DNA of 47,656 bases, taken from positions 1 through 47,656 of the forward strand of contig JBCBVA010000015.1 in the NCBI GenBank assembly GCA_039817825.1, read 5' to 3'. Position 1 is the stretch's first letter. Every line of letters begins with the position of its first letter. A model generated the notes under the pieces. That model did not search any database. It was not told where the DNA came from and worked only from the letters and a program-made list of their open reading frames with translations. Both the position numbers and the translations under genes were made by a program. Positions 26,291-34,989 of this stretch are shown one piece after another. This stretch comes from PCC-7336 sp039817825 (GTDB lineage: Bacteria > Cyanobacteriota > Cyanobacteriia > Thermostichales > PCC-7336).

Positions 26291-26317
26291 CCCCCTGCTT
26301 GCAGGGGGATTTTTTTT
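26291..26317 (+). terminator. intrinsic terminator
   Basis: CCCCCTGC and GCAGGGGG form an eight-pair GC stem closed by a tight loop, followed by eight Ts at 26310-26317. This is a textbook rho-independent terminator about 140 bases after the 64-residue gene. Confidence 0.9.
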
Positions 26318-26342
26318 CGCGCGTTGCCATCTTTGTGTGTGT

Positions 26343-26441
26343 AGCAATCTGCAATCCGCTATGGAGATTCCCCTAAGCATTGGTTTTGAAAAGGATGGCT
26401 TTTCGCTTTCCCCGAGCTTCAGACCTTACAGCGGATGGCTA
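26343..26441 (+). repeat. family A repeat, copy C
   Basis: The segment runs from AGCAATCTGCAATCCGCTAT to ACCTTACAGCGGATGGCTAA. AATCCGCTAT at the left and TACAGCGGAT at the right are imperfect inverted ends. The inner block CCCCTAAGCATT matches copy B (ACCTAAGCATT). It sits between the 64-residue gene's terminator and the next small gene. Confidence 0.65.
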
Positions 26442-26673
26442 AAAGCAAGATTTGGGCCGTAGGATATTGCGGCTGTGACGGATGGTGCCCTCATCGCATT
26501 CGGCTTGGAGAGGTCACCGTTGCGGCATGACGCTACTAAGGTATGCGTGTTTTGTGAACGGGGATTGCAGGAAGTTTGGCTGATCTGTCTGGTTGGCGTT
26601 CGTATTCTCTAGCTATCGGGTATCGACCTGTGGTGTGTTGAGGCCCCGATGTGAGGGTATGGAGACGCAGGCG

Positions 26674-26847
26674 ATGACATGGCGACATCATGTTCTGAAG
26701 TTTGGGATTTGGTTGGTGGCTGAGGTGCTGCTGAATGTCTACGGATTGGACAATCTGGCCGACTACAGCGAATATCTCTTTGAACGACACCACGGAATAA
26801 CCAGTGCGCAGGTACACCAGGTACTGATGCTAGAGGCGAGTGCTTAG
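26674..26847 (+). CDS. small conserved cyanobacterial protein
   Basis: A 57-residue protein beginning MTWRHHVLKFGIWLVAEVLL and continuing NVYGLDNLADYSEYLFERHH. The pattern (one amphipathic or membrane-spanning helix, then GLDNLADYSEYLFE) recurs in short cyanobacterial proteins that I recognise but that have no described function. GGAG at 26661-26664, nine bases upstream of ATG 26674, favours this start over the in-frame ATG at 26659. The gene converges on the FAD oxidoreductase gene with 39 bases between stops. Confidence 0.72.
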   Translation: MTWRHHVLKFGIWLVAEVLLNVYGLDNLADYSEYLFERHHGITSAQVHQVLMLEASA

Positions 26848-26886
26848 GACGCGAGCTTACTCAGCGAGACATACGAGACTGAGTGG

Positions 26887-28797
26887 TTATCTAGACTCAG
26901 CCCAATCAGTCTCTGCGAGTGATGTACCTGGAAACTCAATGGGGTTGTCCAATGACTGGATCTGAGCTTGCAGCCGTTGCAGATCGCTAAAGTCGTTCGG
27001 TATGTCATCCACCAGGCTGGCAGGAGACAGATCTTCGGAGATCGCAAATGCCGCCGCATTACCTGACCCCGAGCCGATCGCCCATTCCACGGGATGCACG
27101 CGATACGAAGCTGCTGCAATGTGAGTGGCGGCAATGTTCTTCGCCCCTGCTAGCAGATTATCGATCTGTTGCGGGATCAGCGCTCGCAACGGAATTTGAT
27201 AGGGATAGGCGAGAATCACCCCTTCATAATCAATATCGGCTGGATCGGGGGAGAAATCATCTGGCTGTACGCAGGCATGGAAGTCAATGGGGTACTGTCC
27301 TACCCCAACCGAGTCGCCAAACACGAACGGACGCCCCCGCTGCACTTCGGAATCTTCGACCGAAATATCTGACTCGTAAATTAAGAACCCGTCGGGATAT
27401 CCCACACCAGGACGACCCAATAGCCGACGACTCTCGCGAATGTACGGATACCGAGATAAGCCGCTGGCGGTGCCCATTGGTGACTCCGCGCCTGTCATCA
27501 GTCGGTAGTAAAAGTTGTAGTTAGGCTCGAACTCGGGACTGTCGCCCAGCAAAAAGTCCGTGCGACCTGCCATCAGCCAGTAGAAATACCCCAGTGCATG
27601 TTGCTCCCCTCTCGCCAGGGCATATTGACGCAGCCCACCACGCCAGCCACCCGGTTCCAATTGCCCGGACTCTTCCAATTGCTGTTGAGTCAGGATGAAA
27701 TTGCGATCGGGAGTAGAAATGCGCCAGTCGTTCCCCCACGTCCAGTTCTGCATTGACTGGTCGCCAACGCTGATAGCCTCGGCGTCGTTAATGTCGCTGA
27801 TGCCGACGGCTCCCTGGATACGGCGATAAGTAAACACGGCGGTGAAGTCAAACCGGTCCTGTTCGAAGCTGTAATATCGACCGTGCTCTTCGTCGTTGTA
27901 AAAATCGGGTCGAATGGGCGCTTGTGGTGTGGCTGTCCGCTCCATCACAAACGTGTAGGTGAATCCCTGCGTGCAGTATGGAGTGGCCACTTCCTTGGCT
28001 GACGGTTCCCAGTATTGGGCCAAACTATCGGTGCCCAGCAGATACGGTACGCCGGATAAAGGCCACAGCTCGCCAGTTTCGGTGGCGTCAATGACCATCC
28101 AGGGGATGTCGTTATTGGCGCGATCGCTCGGTGGCATAAATGTGATGAGCTGTTTGTCCCAGTCTGCAGAGGGCTCGGGCTCGTAAAACTCCAGAATGTA
28201 CTCGGATAGATTGCCTCGGTTGCCGCCCTCCAACTCGGGGCGGCGGGGGATGTTGGAAATAGCATCCACTGACTCAACTAAATGTCCGTTCGTGTCCACC
28301 GAGGAGATGACAGTGTCGGTAAAGAGCTGCAGTTGCCCGGAATCCACATAGGGTTGCAGCATATTCTGCAATACTTGGTGCCCTACTTGTGGCGAGAAGC
28401 ACAGCACGCTGACCCAGCATTTGCCGGGGTTGGGATCGCCGTCATATGCGTCTACGATGCGATCGCGAAACTCGCTATATCCCGACGGGAAAATGTTGTT
28501 GTCCCGCTGCAGCGGACGCTCATCGAGGGCCGAGACTCCCTGAGCGGTTGCTTGACCGCCAATCCAATCGGTAATCTCCGTCATGCACACTTGCCGACCA
28601 AGTCGCAAGCTGTCGTAAGCGGCAGCAACGCCTCCCATGCCGCCCCCCGCAATTAAAATTTCGCACTCGACTGTTCGTGACTCTGCAACGGGGGCTTCCT
28701 GAGCCTTGGCCACCAATCCCGGCAGTATCAATCCGGCGGCACTTGCCAGCACAGCAAGATGCCAGTGTTTGGAGATTACGACTTTGAAAGGGGCCAT
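26887..28797 (-). CDS. exported FAD-dependent oxidoreductase
   Basis: A 636-residue flavoprotein of the FAD_oxidored (PF12831-like) type. The N-terminus is a Sec-like signal peptide (KHWHLAVLASAAGLILPGLVAKAQEA) without a twin-arginine motif. The dinucleotide fold follows at once: ECEILIAGGGMGGVAAAYDS and a basic/acidic second strand (QVCMTEITDWIGGQAT). WMVIDATETGELWPLSGV and the C-terminal NLLAGAKNIAATHIAAASYR with HPVEWAIGSGSGNAAA complete the FAD site. Many related proteins sit in carbohydrate-catabolism loci. This gene follows nanE and a sugar symporter on the same strand (166 bases after nanE), so oxidation of a sugar or amino sugar is plausible but inferred. The start ATG 28797 has GAGG nine bases upstream. 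Confidence 0.85.
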   Translation of the reverse strand: MAPFKVVISKHWHLAVLASAAGLILPGLVAKAQEAPVAESRTVECEILIAGGGMGGVAAAYDSLRLGRQVCMTEITDWIGGQATAQGVSALDERPLQRDNNIFPSGYSEFRDRIVDAYDGDPNPGKCWVSVLCFSPQVGHQVLQNMLQPYVDSGQLQLFTDTVISSVDTNGHLVESVDAISNIPRRPELEGGNRGNLSEYILEFYEPEPSADWDKQLITFMPPSDRANNDIPWMVIDATETGELWPLSGVPYLLGTDSLAQYWEPSAKEVATPYCTQGFTYTFVMERTATPQAPIRPDFYNDEEHGRYYSFEQDRFDFTAVFTYRRIQGAVGISDINDAEAISVGDQSMQNWTWGNDWRISTPDRNFILTQQQLEESGQLEPGGWRGGLRQYALARGEQHALGYFYWLMAGRTDFLLGDSPEFEPNYNFYYRLMTGAESPMGTASGLSRYPYIRESRRLLGRPGVGYPDGFLIYESDISVEDSEVQRGRPFVFGDSVGVGQYPIDFHACVQPDDFSPDPADIDYEGVILAYPYQIPLRALIPQQIDNLLAGAKNIAATHIAAASYRVHPVEWAIGSGSGNAAAFAISEDLSPASLVDDIPNDFSDLQRLQAQIQSLDNPIEFPGTSLAETDWAESR

Positions 28798-28963
28798 CAA
28801 GAGCTACCTCACGCGTTCCGAGCAAGACTCGACTGCTGCTATCGCGATTTGCAGGAGTGTAACAGGCCGAGCCACATTCACCGGAGCCAGCCTAGCAACA
28901 GTCATTGGGCATCAACCACTGTTATCGGTTTACTTGCCGTTTGTGTAGGTGTTCTGGTGTACC

Positions 28964-29677
28964 TCAAACATCTGCTGCTTCTGCGATCGCTTCGGTAAAC
29001 CAGCGGGTAATGGTTCCCGGTCGTGTAATGGCCGAACCCACCACTATTGCCCAAGCTCCGTTGGTGATCGCCTGTGCGGCCCATTGCGGTGAGTTAAAGC
29101 GTCCTTCGGCAATGACCGGAATGTCGTAGGTATCTGCCAGTCGTGCGAGTAGATCGAGATTTGGACGATCTCCAGGCAAATGGGCGGTTTCGGGTGTGTA
29201 TCCACTCAGGGTCGTGGACAAGCAGTCGGCTCCTGCCTCGACACATGCTTTTGCATCGTCTTCCGACGAGATATCGGCCATGACGATGCAGGTGTAGCGG
29301 CGTTTGACTTCGCGGATAAACTGGGGGCCGGTATAAGCTTCATCGGGGATAGGGCGCGATCGCAGCGTGCCGTCAATGGCCACTACATCACAGCCTGTTT
29401 TCAGCAATTCCTCGACCGCTTGAAACGAACCGGTAATGCAGACGGTTCCATCTGGAAACTGGGACTTCACGAGTCCGATTGTCGGCACAGAAACCCGTTT
29501 CACAATTGCCTGTGTTTTGGCTGTTCCCTCAGAGCGAATCGCTGCAGATCCGTTCCGTTCAGCCACTTGCGCGAACATGGCCACGCCTTCCGGAGAATTA
29601 AACGGGCTATCTCCCTCCGCTTGGCAGGACACGATGAGGCGGTGATGTAGGGACTCAAACAATTCAGCAGTGTTCAT
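28964..29677 (-). CDS. nanE: N-acetylmannosamine-6-phosphate 2-epimerase
   Basis: NanE converts ManNAc-6-phosphate to GlcNAc-6-phosphate, the step that feeds sialic acid or ManNAc into amino-sugar metabolism in the cytoplasm. The 237-residue TIM barrel shows the family landmarks: SLHHRLIVSCQAEGDSPFNS near the N-terminus, TGCDVVAIDGTLRSRP, CIVMADISSEDDAKACVEAG, LSTTLSGYTP, and IPVIAEGRFNSPQWAAQAI with NGAWAIVVGSAITRP. The ATG at 29677 has AAGG six bases upstream and is preferred to ATG 29692. It lies 54 bases after the symporter stop on the same strand, so the two are very likely co-transcribed. No sialate lyase (NanA) or ManNAc kinase is in the window. Confidence 0.93.
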   Translation of the reverse strand: MNTAELFESLHHRLIVSCQAEGDSPFNSPEGVAMFAQVAERNGSAAIRSEGTAKTQAIVKRVSVPTIGLVKSQFPDGTVCITGSFQAVEELLKTGCDVVAIDGTLRSRPIPDEAYTGPQFIREVKRRYTCIVMADISSEDDAKACVEAGADCLSTTLSGYTPETAHLPGDRPNLDLLARLADTYDIPVIAEGRFNSPQWAAQAITNGAWAIVVGSAITRPGTITRWFTEAIAEAADV

Positions 29678-29731
29678 CAGCCACCTTGCCAAGAATGAAT
29701 CGCATAGAGATTTAGATCGACCATGGGTTTG

Positions 29732-31153
29732 CTAGTCACAGGTGGGAGCGGGCAATCCCTTGCGTTCGTGGAGTTGCTTCAAGATTTCGGCGTGACGCTT
29801 GCGGGTGATGGGATAAAAGAACGCCAACACTAATCCACACACTAGGAACACTGAGGGAAGGGGGCCGATCGCCACACGAATTGCCATGAGAGCGGATTCC
29901 GGTTGAGCTACCAGCTCGCTGTCAAACCCCGAGAATTCTAATGCTTGCCCAACCATAAATAGACCAAAGGCCAGCCCCATTTTTTGCAGTAGAACCATAA
30001 ATGCGTAGAAGATTCCCTCTCGACGTTCCCCCGTGTTCAGCTCGTCTTCATCAATGACATCCGGGATCATTGACCAGGGAATGAGATAGGCCGTAGATAC
30101 TCCCACACCTGCCAACACGCAGAGGAAGTACAAGAACCCCACCTGACCTTGGGGCAAAAAGAAGAGAAAGATTTGAGCAATGATCCACAGCGACATGCCC
30201 ATGAAGTACACAGCTCGCTTGCCTACCTTGCGGCTGAGATTGCTCCATATAAACAGCATCGCGATCGCCGTACTCTGCACCGTCAGCGCCAAAGGAGTTG
30301 CATCTTCAAGCCCCATCCAATGTTCTGCATAGAACGGAATAATGCTGGCAGTCAGCTGAAACGATAGCCAGGATGCCAGGTATATACCGATGACGAATAA
30401 GAACGATCGCGTGCCAAACGCAATCTTGATTTGTTCGAAGGGAGAGAGATGGTGTTCGGTGGCCGAACTGTAGCGCTCTTCGGTTCCCCACACACACAGG
30501 AAAATGGGGATCACAGCGATGATAGCGATCGCCCCTGCCAACATCGCGAACTGAAGCTTTAAGTCGCCTACCAGTTCGGAAATCACCTGAGCCAAGACGA
30601 GCGCTAGAATGCTGCCGCTGATGGAGAAGGTGAATCGGAAGCTATTGAGACTCGTTCGCTCGTTGTAGTCCTCGGTTAGCTCTGGAGTGAGGGCCGCATA
30701 AGGCAGATTGAAACAGGTGTAGAAGGTGTGGAACAGGATAGCTACGATCGTGTAGTACCAAAACAATGGCCAGGGATTCTCGGCAACATCCACCCCAAAA
30801 TCCGGTACCAGCCAGCCCACGAAAAACGCAATTCCAAATGGAAACGCTGCCAGCAACATCCAGGAATGGCGGCGACCCCAACGGGATTTGGTGCGATCGC
30901 TGAGGCTGCCAATCAGTGGATCGTTAATGGCATCCCACCCTTTGCCGATCAGCAGCACGGTACCAGCCATTCCGGGGGGCAATCCAGCGACTTCCGTGAG
31001 GAAGTAGAGCAGGTAGAACACCATGATGGTGGCGGTCATACCTGCCCCCATGTCCCCCACACCAAATGCCAGCTTGGTCACCAGACTCAACTTTTCAGAG
31101 CGTGGAGGAGAGGTTGCCGCAGGCTGAACGCCCGGATCGACGCTAGAACTCAT
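29732..31153 (-). CDS. GPH-family sugar:cation symporter
   Basis: A 473-residue, 12-helix membrane transporter of the glycoside-pentoside-hexuronide:cation symporter family (MFS clan, MelB-like). Diagnostic features are TKLAFGVGDMGAGMTATIMV in helix 1, GKGWDAINDPLIGSLSDRTKSRWGRRHSW in the helix 2-3 loop (the Asp-Pro-Leu-Ile-Gly and the Arg-Trp-Gly-Arg-Arg motifs) and SMIPDVIDEDELNTGERREGIFYA in the helix 10-11 loop. It would take up a glycoside, hexuronide or amino sugar with Na+ or H+. It is followed by nanE and preceded at 32 bases by the acyltransferase gene, all on the minus strand. Coupling to nanE suggests an N-acetyl-amino-sugar substrate, which is inference. Confidence 0.93.
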   Translation of the reverse strand: MSSSVDPGVQPAATSPPRSEKLSLVTKLAFGVGDMGAGMTATIMVFYLLYFLTEVAGLPPGMAGTVLLIGKGWDAINDPLIGSLSDRTKSRWGRRHSWMLLAAFPFGIAFFVGWLVPDFGVDVAENPWPLFWYYTIVAILFHTFYTCFNLPYAALTPELTEDYNERTSLNSFRFTFSISGSILALVLAQVISELVGDLKLQFAMLAGAIAIIAVIPIFLCVWGTEERYSSATEHHLSPFEQIKIAFGTRSFLFVIGIYLASWLSFQLTASIIPFYAEHWMGLEDATPLALTVQSTAIAMLFIWSNLSRKVGKRAVYFMGMSLWIIAQIFLFFLPQGQVGFLYFLCVLAGVGVSTAYLIPWSMIPDVIDEDELNTGERREGIFYAFMVLLQKMGLAFGLFMVGQALEFSGFDSELVAQPESALMAIRVAIGPLPSVFLVCGLVLAFFYPITRKRHAEILKQLHERKGLPAPTCD

Positions 31154-31185
31154 AGAAAATTAAGCTTATGTAACGATCGCTTCCC

Positions 31186-32541
31186 CTATGGAAGCATGTT
31201 TTCCAAAGCAGCTTGTAAATCGCTCGTCACTGACGCGACTGCGCCACGTCGATCGGCCTTGTAACTCTCCCGATAACTCGTGACGGAAATGGGCTCGCTG
31301 ATTGTGAATCTTGCCGTTCGTTGACCCAATTTCGGCTTCGACCCCACCGGCTTATTCTGCAGCCGTGCAACTAGATCCCACAAAATGATGGATGTTTCGG
31401 CCACCCGCTCGGGAGTAGGGTTATCAGCTACGTAGTCTTGTCGTAAGGCAACGAAATTTTCCACGATGCGCATGTGCCACAGCAGTTCGTTGGACTCTTT
31501 GGCGACGCGATCGGCCAGCGCCTTTTCCACCATCGACAGTTGCTCGATATCTTCAATGTCTTCGCGGAAGATGCGATTCCAGGCTGCCTGCTCGATTTTG
31601 TGTCGTCGTTCGATCAATTCCCCTTTTGGCCTCATGTTGAACGCACGTTCCGGCACGCTGAGGGACGCAGATAACAACGCTTGCAGGCGCTCTTGAAGAT
31701 CGCCCTCCTGCGATAAGTCCTGACTGTAAAACTTGATGTAAAACTGCTCGACTTGGGGCAATAGATAGTCGCCTAGTTTGACGAGGCGATCGCGGAACCA
31801 CAAGCCCATTGGCTTACCCTCCAGTGACGGGAGGGACTGTGCTATGTCCAGTCCGCAATCGGCTTCTAGCTCGCAGAGTAGCTGATGAATTTTCCGCCAC
31901 GGTGTTTGGTTAAACGTGTAACGCAAGCCTATCGGCACAATGAAGACTTCCTCATCGCGCCCTGCTTTCTGCAAGTCATCCACACACCAAAACCCCATTT
32001 GAGCCACACCCGGTTCCAGTGGATTGATAATTTCGCTGTAGCCATTCACGGTGCCTTCTGGGGCCATCGCTAGCGGGAATGGACCATTCACCAGCAATTC
32101 CCGCGTCATCTTGAGGGCGGTGCGATCCACCGTTCCTCGCTTAATCGGTACCGAGCCCATGCGCGGAAATAACCAGCGAGCGCCCGCTCCGCCCCACATC
32201 AAAATGCCGCGCTCGTATAGGTAATGGGCGTGGCCCTCACCAGGGATTGGTTTACCCATCTGCTTGCCTAGACGAGGCAATACGCTCAGCATCATGTGCT
32301 CGATTGAAGGCGGGTCGTCCGTGGATGGATGGCGGAAGGCCAGGATAAACCGGGATTTTTTGGCGTAGAACGACCGGAATAAGTCCACCAGTGGTTCGGG
32401 ATTGTCAATCGTGACTCCATCCACGCTGGCGTTGCGCTTCATCCACAACGGCCCCAGGATTTTCAGAACCGGGAACACGATGGGATTGAAGATAGGAGGA
32501 ACAAATTTGAGGGGGGGCTGAACGGAGTCAATCTGCAGCAT
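31186..32541 (-). CDS. PlsC-like glycerolipid acyltransferase
   Basis: A 451-residue protein with a 1-acylglycerol-3-phosphate acyltransferase-type domain. Acyltransferase block I is the HX4D motif His71-Asp76 in FRHPSTDD. Block II is GAGARWLFPRMGSVPIKRGT, and block III is AMAPEGTVNGYSE (the EGT signature). The C-terminal ~200 residues are a long helical region (QERLQALLSASLSVPERAFN, HKIEQAAWNRIFRED) typical of the larger cyanobacterial versions. It would acylate lysophosphatidate or a related acceptor at the membrane face. The neighbouring acyl-ACP synthetase gene 161 bases upstream could supply acyl chains, and the symporter gene follows by 32 bases. The exact acceptor is not readable. Confidence 0.88.
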   Translation of the reverse strand: MLQIDSVQPPLKFVPPIFNPIVFPVLKILGPLWMKRNASVDGVTIDNPEPLVDLFRSFYAKKSRFILAFRHPSTDDPPSIEHMMLSVLPRLGKQMGKPIPGEGHAHYLYERGILMWGGAGARWLFPRMGSVPIKRGTVDRTALKMTRELLVNGPFPLAMAPEGTVNGYSEIINPLEPGVAQMGFWCVDDLQKAGRDEEVFIVPIGLRYTFNQTPWRKIHQLLCELEADCGLDIAQSLPSLEGKPMGLWFRDRLVKLGDYLLPQVEQFYIKFYSQDLSQEGDLQERLQALLSASLSVPERAFNMRPKGELIERRHKIEQAAWNRIFREDIEDIEQLSMVEKALADRVAKESNELLWHMRIVENFVALRQDYVADNPTPERVAETSIILWDLVARLQNKPVGSKPKLGQRTARFTISEPISVTSYRESYKADRRGAVASVTSDLQAALENMLP

Positions 32542-32702
32542 AGAGCGTTACAACGAATGGCAATCGATCGGATATGAAGGGGGGACTTGTTGAGGTGAGC
32601 CACCAATCCAGTCCTGAGACCGATCTAGTCCTGAGACTGAATTCAGTCCTAAGTACGTGGCAATGGTTCTTTACTGTACGGAACACCGGTAAAGAGGTTC
32701 TA

Positions 32703-34631
32703 CTAATCGGAGTACATGTCTGCGACCAGATTGGCGTAGCGTTCGATCGCCTGTTTGCGCTTCACCTTCAGCGTTTGGGTCATCAGTCCGTTTTCGACTG
32801 TGAACGGTTCTGGCACGAGGCGGAAATCGGCAATGGTGTCGTCGGCACGATATCCCGGACGCTCCTTCACTCGCTGTCTCAGTTCGGCTGCCAGTAGATC
32901 GCGGGTTTCTGGTAGCTCTAGGACCGCATCTTTCTCTAATCCTTGGGCTTGCCCCCACTCGGCGATCGCCTCTTCGTTGATCACCACCAATGCCCCCAAG
33001 CGCTTTTGGTCTTGTCCCACCACCACAATCTGAGAAATGTACAAACTGCGACTGCAAGCATCCTCTAGCGGCACCGGTTCGATGTTTTCGCCATTACGCA
33101 ACACAATGGTGTCTTTGGCGCGACCGGTTAACACTAAATCGCTGTCAGGAGTGAGCCAGCCCAAGTCTTCGGTGTTGAACCAGCCGTCGGCGTTTAGGAC
33201 TTTGGCCGTTGCTTCTGGATTGTTGAAATATCCCTGCATGACCTGTGGCCCACGGGCGAAAACGAGGCCAATGCTGCCTTGAGGTAGTGGCTGATGGGTT
33301 GCCGGATCGACAATTTGAATCTCTGTGCCGACAATGGCTCGACCGACCGACCCGCGAACATTATGGCTGGGGCTACGTCCAGCCAGTACGGGTGAGGTTT
33401 CTGTTAGCCCGTAACCGTTTAGCACCTCGATGCCGACTAATTCGAAAAAGCGATCGATGTGGTTGGGCAGAGAACCACCACCGCTAGCGGCGTAACGGAG
33501 TTGCGGTGCAATGGTGTCGCGAATTTTGGCGTAAATCAGGCGATCGCCCAATGCGTGCAGCGGTGCAAGTGCAGCAGCCTGCAGTTTAGCTTGCTGTCTG
33601 GCGACAGGAGAGATATCAAAATGCTCTAAAGAGGTATTCGTGGCGATTCGCTGTTGAGTGAGATAGCGATCGCTCACCCCCAAGAAAAACTCGGCCAGTT
33701 GCTTCTTGAAGCCTTCTTGCTGTTTAAGCTGCTGCTGAACGCCGTCGTACAGCAATTCCCAAATGCGCGGCACCGCCACCATAAAGTGGGGCTTTTCAAT
33801 GGCCAAATCTTTTTTGAGGTAGCGCGGGCCGGTGTAAATCAGGGTGCATCCCTGGCTCAACACAAAGTATTCGCCAGCCCGTTCGTAGGCGTGCCAGGTG
33901 GGCAGGATAGACAGGACGCGATCGCCATCTTTTAATTGCATGAGCTGGCGCAGGGCCTCCACTTGGTGCATGAGGTTGCCGTGGGTGAGCATCACCCCTT
34001 TGGGTTTGCCGGTGGTACCGGAGGTGTAAATCAGGGTGGCTAGGTCTTGGCGGGTGAGAACGGGGGGCTGGAAATCGTGCGATTGCCCGTTCGCCTGTAC
34101 TTCTGCGAAGGTGGTGCATCCCTCTAACTGTTCATCGGACAGGAGAATGACATGCTCTAGCGGATAGTCTGTCAACTGGGGCTGCAACTTGGCCCAGGCT
34201 TTGGCATGTTCGACAATGACGGCCCTACTTTGGCTGTGGCGAACGATATAGGCCAGTTCTTGCGCATCGGCCACCGAGCTACGGGGGGCATTCACCAGTC
34301 CGGCCATCATGGTGCCCGCATCGCAGGTGAACCAGCGGGGGGAGTTTTCGGAGATGATGGCGACGCTATCTCCTTTGGATAATCCTAGTGCTTGCAAGCC
34401 GCTGGCAAAATCCAGTGCCTCTCGATATAAATCTCGATAGCTGAGCGTTACAGACGGTTTGCTGTGGGGGGCGCAGAGGGCCGGGCGATCGCCAAATCGC
34501 TCGGCAAGCTGTTGCCAGAGAATCGGTAACGTTATTGAGTCATTGAGTTCAGAAGAGGACATCATCACCGCACTGAAACACCCTTGCTTTTGAGTATGAA
34601 CGGCTGACGAGGATTGGCAAGAGATGGGCAT
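32703..34631 (-). CDS. acyl-ACP synthetase / long-chain fatty acid ligase
   Basis: A 642-residue adenylate-forming enzyme of the cyanobacterial Aas type, which activates free fatty acids (to acyl-ACP) so they can be recycled into lipids. Motifs in order: LIYTSGTTGKPKGVMLTHGN (phosphate loop), LRYAASGGGSLP, VLNGYGLTETSPVLAGR, GWFNTEDLGWL with the ribose-binding Asp, and VLTGRAKDTIVLRNGENIEP in the hinge. A long helical insertion (GVQQQLKQQEGFKKQLAEFF) is typical of this subfamily. GGAG six bases before ATG 34631 sets the start, six codons inside the longest frame. It precedes a PlsC-like gene on the same strand, which fits fatty-acid recycling into glycerolipids. Acyl-ACP versus acyl-CoA specificity cannot be decided by eye. 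Confidence 0.9.
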   Translation of the reverse strand: MPISCQSSSAVHTQKQGCFSAVMMSSSELNDSITLPILWQQLAERFGDRPALCAPHSKPSVTLSYRDLYREALDFASGLQALGLSKGDSVAIISENSPRWFTCDAGTMMAGLVNAPRSSVADAQELAYIVRHSQSRAVIVEHAKAWAKLQPQLTDYPLEHVILLSDEQLEGCTTFAEVQANGQSHDFQPPVLTRQDLATLIYTSGTTGKPKGVMLTHGNLMHQVEALRQLMQLKDGDRVLSILPTWHAYERAGEYFVLSQGCTLIYTGPRYLKKDLAIEKPHFMVAVPRIWELLYDGVQQQLKQQEGFKKQLAEFFLGVSDRYLTQQRIATNTSLEHFDISPVARQQAKLQAAALAPLHALGDRLIYAKIRDTIAPQLRYAASGGGSLPNHIDRFFELVGIEVLNGYGLTETSPVLAGRSPSHNVRGSVGRAIVGTEIQIVDPATHQPLPQGSIGLVFARGPQVMQGYFNNPEATAKVLNADGWFNTEDLGWLTPDSDLVLTGRAKDTIVLRNGENIEPVPLEDACSRSLYISQIVVVGQDQKRLGALVVINEEAIAEWGQAQGLEKDAVLELPETRDLLAAELRQRVKERPGYRADDTIADFRLVPEPFTVENGLMTQTLKVKRKQAIERYANLVADMYSD

Positions 34632-34989
34632 AGTGGTCTCCAGGGGCAATTGACGATACGGCCATAGTTAGATGCTAGGTAGAGATGCTTGTCGGAGGAG
34701 AACCGGTGGTGCCAGTTTAGCGATCGGCCCCGTTCCCTCTGGCTGGCTCTGGCGGGAGATGTTCGAGTATTGCTGTGACACCGGCGATCGGTTCACCGAT
34801 TTTGTACGGGAGGCGAATAGAGTGGAGAGTGCTTGCTACTACTGCCTGGACTGTTTACGGCTACTCGTGCCGTGTGCTGGTCTTTTCTCTGTTAATTGGC
34901 TGGTGTTAGCTCTATTAAGCCAGCCTTGAATTTGCATTTCCAGAGCAGCACCTGTTCTGCTGAATTCCCTGTCCTGTTTGGTTTCTTCA
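34632..34989. other. divergent promoter gap (aas-like / devC-like)
   Basis: About 360 bases between divergent starts. No small gene or operator could be supported; both promoters must lie here. Confidence 0.5.

Noticed and set aside
34672..34929. 85-residue plus-strand frame between the divergent aas-like and devC-like genes
   Set aside because: Cys- and Trp-rich composition, no ribosome binding site, no conserved motif; the interval is needed for two promoters.
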